From: Sphingomonas sp.
GTDB taxonomy: Bacteria; Pseudomonadota; Alphaproteobacteria; Sphingomonadales; Sphingomonadaceae
Reading direction: 5' to 3'
NCBI RefSeq assembly: GCF_019746665.1
Contig: NZ_JAIERS010000026.1
Location: 1-38,355, forward strand
DNA: 38,355 nt
Position numbers and translations under genes: made by a program. The number at the start of each line of letters is the position of its first letter. Positions within the stretch are counted from its first letter, which is position 1. A model generated the notes under the pieces. The model was not told where the DNA came from. It saw only the letters and a program-made list of their open reading frames with translations, and did not search any database. Below are positions 34,788 through 38,355 of the stretch, piece after piece.

Positions 34788-34805
34788 ACTGACAGGGGTG
34801 TCAGT
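34788..34805. promoter_or_regulatory. Palindromic operator-like site upstream of coq4
   Basis: ACTGACAGGGGTGTCAGT is a perfect 7-bp inverted repeat with a 4-base spacer, 13 bases upstream of the coq4 ATG. TGACA-N4-TGTCA shapes are common among TetR-family operators, and a tetR gene lies next in the same operon. Binding is inferred, not shown. Confidence 0.6.
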
Positions 34806-34879
34806 ATGCCGGGCAATCCTCTCGGTTTCAATAACGCGGCGATGTCGAGAACTCTTGACATCACCAAGCCGAATTGAGT

Positions 34880-34915
34880 AAAGAGCTCTTGTCATAACGC
34901 AAAGAGGTCTTGTCA
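34880..34915 (+). promoter_or_regulatory. Direct repeats upstream of the XRE gene
   Basis: AAAGAGCTCTTGTCA (34880-34894) and AAAGAGGTCTTGTCA (34901-34915) differ at one base and are spaced exactly 21 bases apart, two helical turns. A related CTCTTGACA lies at 34852-34860. The last repeat ends 5 bases before the XRE ATG. They probably bind a regulator, perhaps the XRE protein itself. Confidence 0.6.
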
Positions 34916-34920
34916 CACCC

Positions 34921-35130
34921 ATGCGCAACCGATTGCGGGTGCTTCGCGCCGAGGCCGGCGTGAGCCAGCAGGAGCTGGCGCAGCGGCTGGGCGTGTCGCG
35001 GCAGACCATCAATGCCGTCGAAACCGACAAATATGATCCGAGCCTGCCGCTCGCGCTCAGAATGTCGAAGGTGTTTGGAGTGCCGGTCGATGAAATCTTC
35101 CTTGATGATTGGAGCCCCGATGGAGCCTAG
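34921..35130 (+). CDS. Small XRE-family helix-turn-helix regulator
   Basis: The 69-residue protein is almost wholly a lambda-repressor-type HTH: LRVLRAEAGVSQQELAQRLG then VSRQTINAVETDKYDPSLPL and KVFGVPVDEIFLDD. This matches the YozG/Cro-like regulators that usually sit beside a membrane protein gene. There is no ribosome site in the five bases after the last direct repeat, so translation may be leaderless or weakly initiated. It overlaps the membrane protein gene by 11 bases. Confidence 0.9.
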   Translation: MRNRLRVLRAEAGVSQQELAQRLGVSRQTINAVETDKYDPSLPLALRMSKVFGVPVDEIFLDDWSPDGA

Positions 35131-35782
35131 TTCCAACCGTAATCTGCTGCGCCGCATTGCGGTCGCCGTGCTGATCGCGGCGCCGATCGGCGGCGTTCTG
35201 GGCTACGCCACGGGTCGGGCGCTGAAGCGAGGCAATGTCGATGTCCTTCGCGATTGGAGCTTCGCCGATCTCTCCAGCCTGCTCATCGCGCTCTCGCTGA
35301 TCGTCAGCGCGGGCTATGTCGCCTGGGCCGCGACCAGCGCGCGGCGCTGGAACCAGATGGTCGAACGGTTGCCCGCCGAGGAGCCGCTCGATCCCGCCGC
35401 GCTGGTCAACGGGCGACGCCAGGCGCTGGTCGGCGGGCTGGCGGGGGTGATGCTCGCGCTGCCCCCGATCGCGGCGCATGCCGGACTCTCCGCAGAGGGT
35501 GCCGCGCTTGCCGCCTTGGGGGTGGCGCTCCTGCTTGGCGTGCAGAGCTGGTTCAACTATCGGCTCTGGCGCGACGGCGACGAACTGACGCGCAGCGTGA
35601 TCGCGCAGAGCGGGGCGGCTTGCTTCTGGCTGCTCCAGTTCGCGCTGTTCGCCTGGGCGACGCTTACTCGGCTGAAGCTGATGCCCGAGGTCGACGCCTG
35701 GACGCTGGTGACGGTGATGATGGGCGTTTATCTGCTGGTATCGTTCATCGTCTCGGCGCGGCGAGGGCTGGTGGTCGCCTGA
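35120..35782 (+). CDS. Multi-spanning membrane protein partnered with the XRE regulator
   Basis: The 220-residue protein has about six hydrophobic segments, starting at RRIAVAVLIAAPIGGVLGY. A short loop and SLLIALSLIVSAGYVAWAA follow, then two pairs in the second half. No family is firmly recognised; XRE regulators of this kind are often paired with unknown integral membrane proteins. Start ATG 35120 lies inside the XRE gene (11-base overlap), so translation is coupled. The protein could sense membrane state or be the regulated product. Confidence 0.75.
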   Translation: MEPSSNRNLLRRIAVAVLIAAPIGGVLGYATGRALKRGNVDVLRDWSFADLSSLLIALSLIVSAGYVAWAATSARRWNQMVERLPAEEPLDPAALVNGRRQALVGGLAGVMLALPPIAAHAGLSAEGAALAALGVALLLGVQSWFNYRLWRDGDELTRSVIAQSGAACFWLLQFALFAWATLTRLKLMPEVDAWTLVTVMMGVYLLVSFIVSARRGLVVA

Positions 35783-35804
35783 CGACGCCGCGATGGGACA
35801 CTAA

Positions 35805-35886
35805 CGTCACCCCGGCCCTCGAGCCGGGGTCCCGCTGCCTCGCGACGGCGGATGAGGCGGGACCCCGGGTCAAGCCCGGGGTGACG
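35805..35886. repeat. 82-bp palindromic intergenic repeat
   Basis: The left arm at 35805-35835 starts CGTCACCCCGGCCCTCGAGC, and the right arm at 35857-35886 ends AAGCCCGGGGTGACG. The two arms are largely complementary around a 21-base centre. A short version occurs at 7058-7080. It lies between convergent genes, and may stop transcription from both. Confidence 0.85.
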
Positions 35887-35932
35887 GGAAATGTTATCTC
35901 AAAAATCGGTCGCGTCGCGCGGGGCGGGCCGA

Positions 35933-37045
35933 TCACACCCGCATCGGCATGATCACGTAAAGCGCCGGCGCCTTGTCATTCTCGCGGATCAGCGTGGGGG
36001 CGGCGGCGTCGGCGAGGTGGACTTCCACCTGATCGCCTTCCACCTGCGCCAGGATGTCGAGCAGATAGCGGCTGTTGAAGCCGATCTCGAACGGTTGCGC
36101 GACATAATCGCCCGGCACATCCTCCGCCGCCGTGCCGTTCTCGGGGCTCGTGACCGACAAGGTCACCTTGTCGCGATCAAGCGCCATCTTCACCGCGCGC
36201 GTTTTCTCGGTCGCGATGGTCGAGACGCGGTCGACGCCTTCCTGCAGCGCGCGCGGATCGATCTTCAGCAGCCGGTCGTTCGCGGTCGGGATCACCCGGT
36301 TATAGTCGGGGAAAGTGCCGTCGATCAGCTTCGAGGTGAGCAAAGCCGCCCCCAGATCGAAGCGGATCTTGCTGCCCGACAGCGACACGCCCACCGAGCC
36401 ATCGACCTCGTCGAGCAATTTGCGCAGCTCGGCCACGCATTTGCGCGGCACGATCACGTCGGGCATCCCCTCGGCGCCCTCGGGCCGGTTGACCGTCACC
36501 CGCGCCAGGCGGTGGCCATCGGTCGCCGCCGCCTTCAGCACCGGCTGGCCTTCGTCGCTCACATGCAGGAAGATGCCGTTGAGATAATAGCGCGTTTCCT
36601 CGGTCGAGATGGCGAAGCGCGTCTTGTCGATGATCTGCTTCAGCGTCTCGGCGGGCAGCTCGAACTGGTGCGGCAGTTCGCCTTCCGCGATCACCGGGAA
36701 ATCGTCGCGCGGCAGCGTCGCGAGGCTGAACTTGGCGCGGCCAGCCATGATCGTCATGCGGCCTTCCGCGGCCGAGAGCGAGACCTGCGCGCCCTCGGGC
36801 AGTTTCCGCACGATGTCGAACAGGGTGTGCGCCGAAACCGTGGTCGCGCCGGGCACATCGACCGCCGCGCTCACATGTTCGTTGATCTGCAAGTCCAGAT
36901 CGGTCGCCATCAGCTTCAGCGTGCCGCTCGCCGCCGCCTCGATCAGCACGTTCGACAGGATCGGGATGGTGTTGCGCCGCTCCACCACCGATTGGACGTG
37001 GCTGAGCCCCTTGAGCAAGGTTGCGCGTTCGATCGTCGCCTTCAT
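35933..37045 (-). CDS. dnaN: DNA polymerase III subunit beta (sliding clamp)
   Basis: The beta clamp encircles DNA and holds the replicative polymerase. The 370-residue protein has the three repeated domains. It starts MKATIERATLLKGLSHVQSVVERRNTIPILSNVL and has SFATLPRDDFP-like, RYYLNGIFLH and ATDGHRLA segments, and the C-terminal YVIMPMRV that lines the protein-binding pocket. Start 37045 is chosen from family similarity. No dnaA or recF lies beside it, so it is outside a classical origin cluster. Confidence 0.97.
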   Translation of the reverse strand: MKATIERATLLKGLSHVQSVVERRNTIPILSNVLIEAAASGTLKLMATDLDLQINEHVSAAVDVPGATTVSAHTLFDIVRKLPEGAQVSLSAAEGRMTIMAGRAKFSLATLPRDDFPVIAEGELPHQFELPAETLKQIIDKTRFAISTEETRYYLNGIFLHVSDEGQPVLKAAATDGHRLARVTVNRPEGAEGMPDVIVPRKCVAELRKLLDEVDGSVGVSLSGSKIRFDLGAALLTSKLIDGTFPDYNRVIPTANDRLLKIDPRALQEGVDRVSTIATEKTRAVKMALDRDKVTLSVTSPENGTAAEDVPGDYVAQPFEIGFNSRYLLDILAQVEGDQVEVHLADAAAPTLIRENDKAPALYVIMPMRV

Positions 37046-37131
37046 TGTGTCACCCCGGCCGGGGCCCCCCTGATTCACCGTGCGGCATGGGTCATGGGAC
37101 CTGTTTGTTGCTCATTCCTTAAACATAAACA

Positions 37132-37155
37132 GGGCCGGAGCAAGCGCCCCGGCCC
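37132..37155 (-). terminator. Hairpin after the outer-membrane protein gene
   Basis: GGGCCGG (37132-37138) pairs with CCGGCCC (37149-37155). Read on the minus strand it is followed by TGTTTATGTTT, a fair U-rich tail. It lies between the minus-strand outer-membrane protein gene and dnaN. Confidence 0.6.
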
Positions 37156-37181
37156 CTTCTTTGCCGTTGGGATGGCGCCGC

Positions 37182-37850
37182 TCAGAAGCGGAAGCCCACG
37201 CCGACCGCGACTTGGTGACGATCGGTGTCGATCCCAAAGTTATTGGTGTTGCCGCCGCTCGGATATTCGAAGCGCGCACCGCCGTAATTGGAATAGCGAT
37301 ATTCGATCTTGGCATAGGTGCGCGGGCTCAGGGCCTTTTCGAGGCCGAGGCCGACGCGGTAGCCATCGAGATTGAAATGACCGCCGGTTTCGGTGGCGCC
37401 GTCGCTCGCGGTCAGATCCAGCCGCGTGTTGGTGTAGCCGGCCTTGGCATAGACGAGTGTCGTCGGGCTAAGCGTGGTGCCGATGCGGACGCCGCCATAA
37501 ATGTCACGCCCCGTCTTCACCCGGCCGAAGCCGAGATTGGCGCGCGCGGGATTGCCGACCTTGCTGGTCGACCCGGTCAGCTCGGCTTCGACGCCGAACA
37601 CGAGGCGGCCACGCTGAATGTCGTAGCCGACCTCGCCGCCATAGAGCAGACCGTCGGCGCCTTCGTCATCGCCGGCGATGTCCGAATCCTCGCTACTGCC
37701 GGGCTGGAGCCGGTCATAGCCGAGCACGACGCCGGCGCGGGGGCCGCTGAACACGCCATCGGGCGCGGGGGCGGGGGGCGGCACTTCCTGCGCGAAGGCG
37801 GGGGTGGCGAGCAGGCCCGCGGCAAGCGCGGCCAGGGAAAGGTAACGCAT
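37182..37850 (-). CDS. Outer-membrane beta-barrel protein (opacity/porin-like)
   Basis: The 222-residue protein has a clear signal peptide (MRYLSLAALAAGLLATPAFAQ), a Pro-rich linker (EVPPPAPAPDG) and an eight-stranded barrel. The strands include PRAGVVLGYDRLQ, LLYGGEVGYDIQ, LVFGVEAELTGS, TLVYAKAGYTN, YRVGLGLEKAL and YAKIEYRYSNYG. It ends in GVGFRF, a terminal Phe for BAM recognition. This is the small OmpA/Opa-type barrel common in alphaproteobacteria. The function is structural or unknown. ATG 37850 has GGAG at 8 bases. Confidence 0.9.
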   Translation of the reverse strand: MRYLSLAALAAGLLATPAFAQEVPPPAPAPDGVFSGPRAGVVLGYDRLQPGSSEDSDIAGDDEGADGLLYGGEVGYDIQRGRLVFGVEAELTGSTSKVGNPARANLGFGRVKTGRDIYGGVRIGTTLSPTTLVYAKAGYTNTRLDLTASDGATETGGHFNLDGYRVGLGLEKALSPRTYAKIEYRYSNYGGARFEYPSGGNTNNFGIDTDRHQVAVGVGFRF

Positions 37851-38085
37851 CAAACAACTCCAATTCATCACTCCCCGTGGGACAGCGGGGACCGCGTCAA
37901 TGGTGCAGCGCGGCAAGGAGTTGCATGAACGGCGGATGAACGGCGCTGGGCGTGGCAAATGGGCGACAGTCGGTCAGCCCGGCGCGGGTGCGACACGGCT
38001 GATCGTGCCGTCCAAAATCGGCACGCGGACAGGGGCGAAACGATGATTTGCGCGGCCCCACGAATCTGGCAGCGATGGCGGTACG

Positions 38086-38298
38086 ATGCATGACGCGACG
38101 ATCCACCCCCGGCTGATCAACCAGCTCTATACCGAGGCGATGCTGCTGGCCGACGAGGCGCGCGGCTATTTCGACGAGGGCGGTCGCGCCGAGCGCGAGG
38201 CGCTGGAGCCGATGGTGCGGGTGGCGTTCAGCTGCGAATCGCTGAAGGTGACGACGCGGTTGATGCACGTCATCGCCTGGTGTAAACGCTCGCGCTAA
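38086..38298 (+). pseudogene. DUF1465 family gene, truncated by probable IS insertion
   Basis: The frame starts MHDATIHPRLINQLYTEAML, has LADEARGYFDEGG and FSCESLKVTTRLMHVIAW, the N-terminal signature of DUF1465, and then diverges abruptly after HVIAW. Intact members are about 150-170 residues and continue with LLxQRAV-like sequence. Here CKRSR and a stop follow, giving 70 residues. The break is at about 38280, where sequence like an insertion-sequence end begins. The function of DUF1465 is unknown. The product is probably non-functional, but the remainder may lie on the other side of the element. Confidence 0.75.
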
Positions 38299-38355
38299 GT
38301 GGCGGCATTCTGATCGCGCTATTTGTCGGCGAGCGTCGCTACGCGGCTACCGGCT
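38281..38355. mobile_element. Possible IS66-family terminus at the window's right edge
   Basis: The sequence from 38282, GTAAACGCTCGCGCTAAGTG, follows the interrupted DUF1465 frame. IS66-family elements commonly begin GTAA, as recalled from the family. The window ends 70 bases later, before any transposase gene, so the assignment is tentative. Confidence 0.45.

Noticed and set aside
35805..35886. Palindromic repeat considered as an attachment site or replication origin near dnaN
   Set aside because: No DnaA boxes, integrase or AT-rich unwinding region is nearby, and a related copy occurs at 7058.

Overview
The window is GC-rich, densely coding DNA from an alphaproteobacterium, most likely a member of the Sphingomonadaceae (Sphingomonas sensu lato). 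This rests on protein character (a DivK-type regulator beside a DUF3572 gene, a membrane-anchored cytochrome c, a DUF1465 gene, a coq4/tetR pair) and on recall of these families, not on a database search. No rRNA or tRNA gene, CRISPR array or prophage was seen, and no stretch over 300 bases lacks a gene. Both edges look like insertion-sequence ends: an IS5-like transposase tail at 2-64, and a DUF1465 gene cut off at about 38280 by sequence resembling an IS66-family terminus. The window may therefore be a draft contig that stops at multicopy elements.

Layout. 1-6633: IS remnant, cytochrome c, prephenate dehydratase (pheA), phospholipase A1-like barrel, exported peroxiredoxin, GGDEF diguanylate cyclase, two tiny hydrophobic peptides, DUF1328 membrane protein, Dps, and a GDT1-like transporter with altered motifs. 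6753-10278: rpmG with its terminator, divK-like regulator, DUF3572-HAD-RidA gene run, and a FemAB-like acyltransferase. 10244-15750: two large polytopic membrane proteins (one STT3/GT-C-like), a DPM-like GT2 glycosyltransferase and a SAM methyltransferase, probably an envelope glycan module. 15821-18328: argG and a flavin/2Fe-2S reductase.

18570-25576: a two-partner secretion locus. The TpsB transporter is followed by a 1747-residue TpsA exoprotein that carries six tandem 84-residue YDG repeats. Its only two cysteines sit at the extreme C-terminus. 25622-28418: cytochrome b561-like, YedY/MsrP-like molybdoenzyme and cfa genes packed as one operon on the minus strand. 28517-29691: flavin reductase and GNAT.

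29674-34774: a minus-strand run reading coq4, tetR, rlmN, DUF2236, TauE/SafE and YHYH protein, with tight junctions and palindromes around coq4/tetR. 34921-35782: XRE regulator overlapping a membrane protein gene, preceded by 21-bp-spaced direct repeats. 35933-38355: dnaN, an outer-membrane barrel protein and the truncated DUF1465 gene.

Two families of palindromic intergenic repeats are scattered through the window: a CCCCTCCC type at about 5396 and 8935, and a CCCGGGGTCAAGCCCGGGG type at about 7058 and 35805. One copy supplies the end of the divK-like reading frame.
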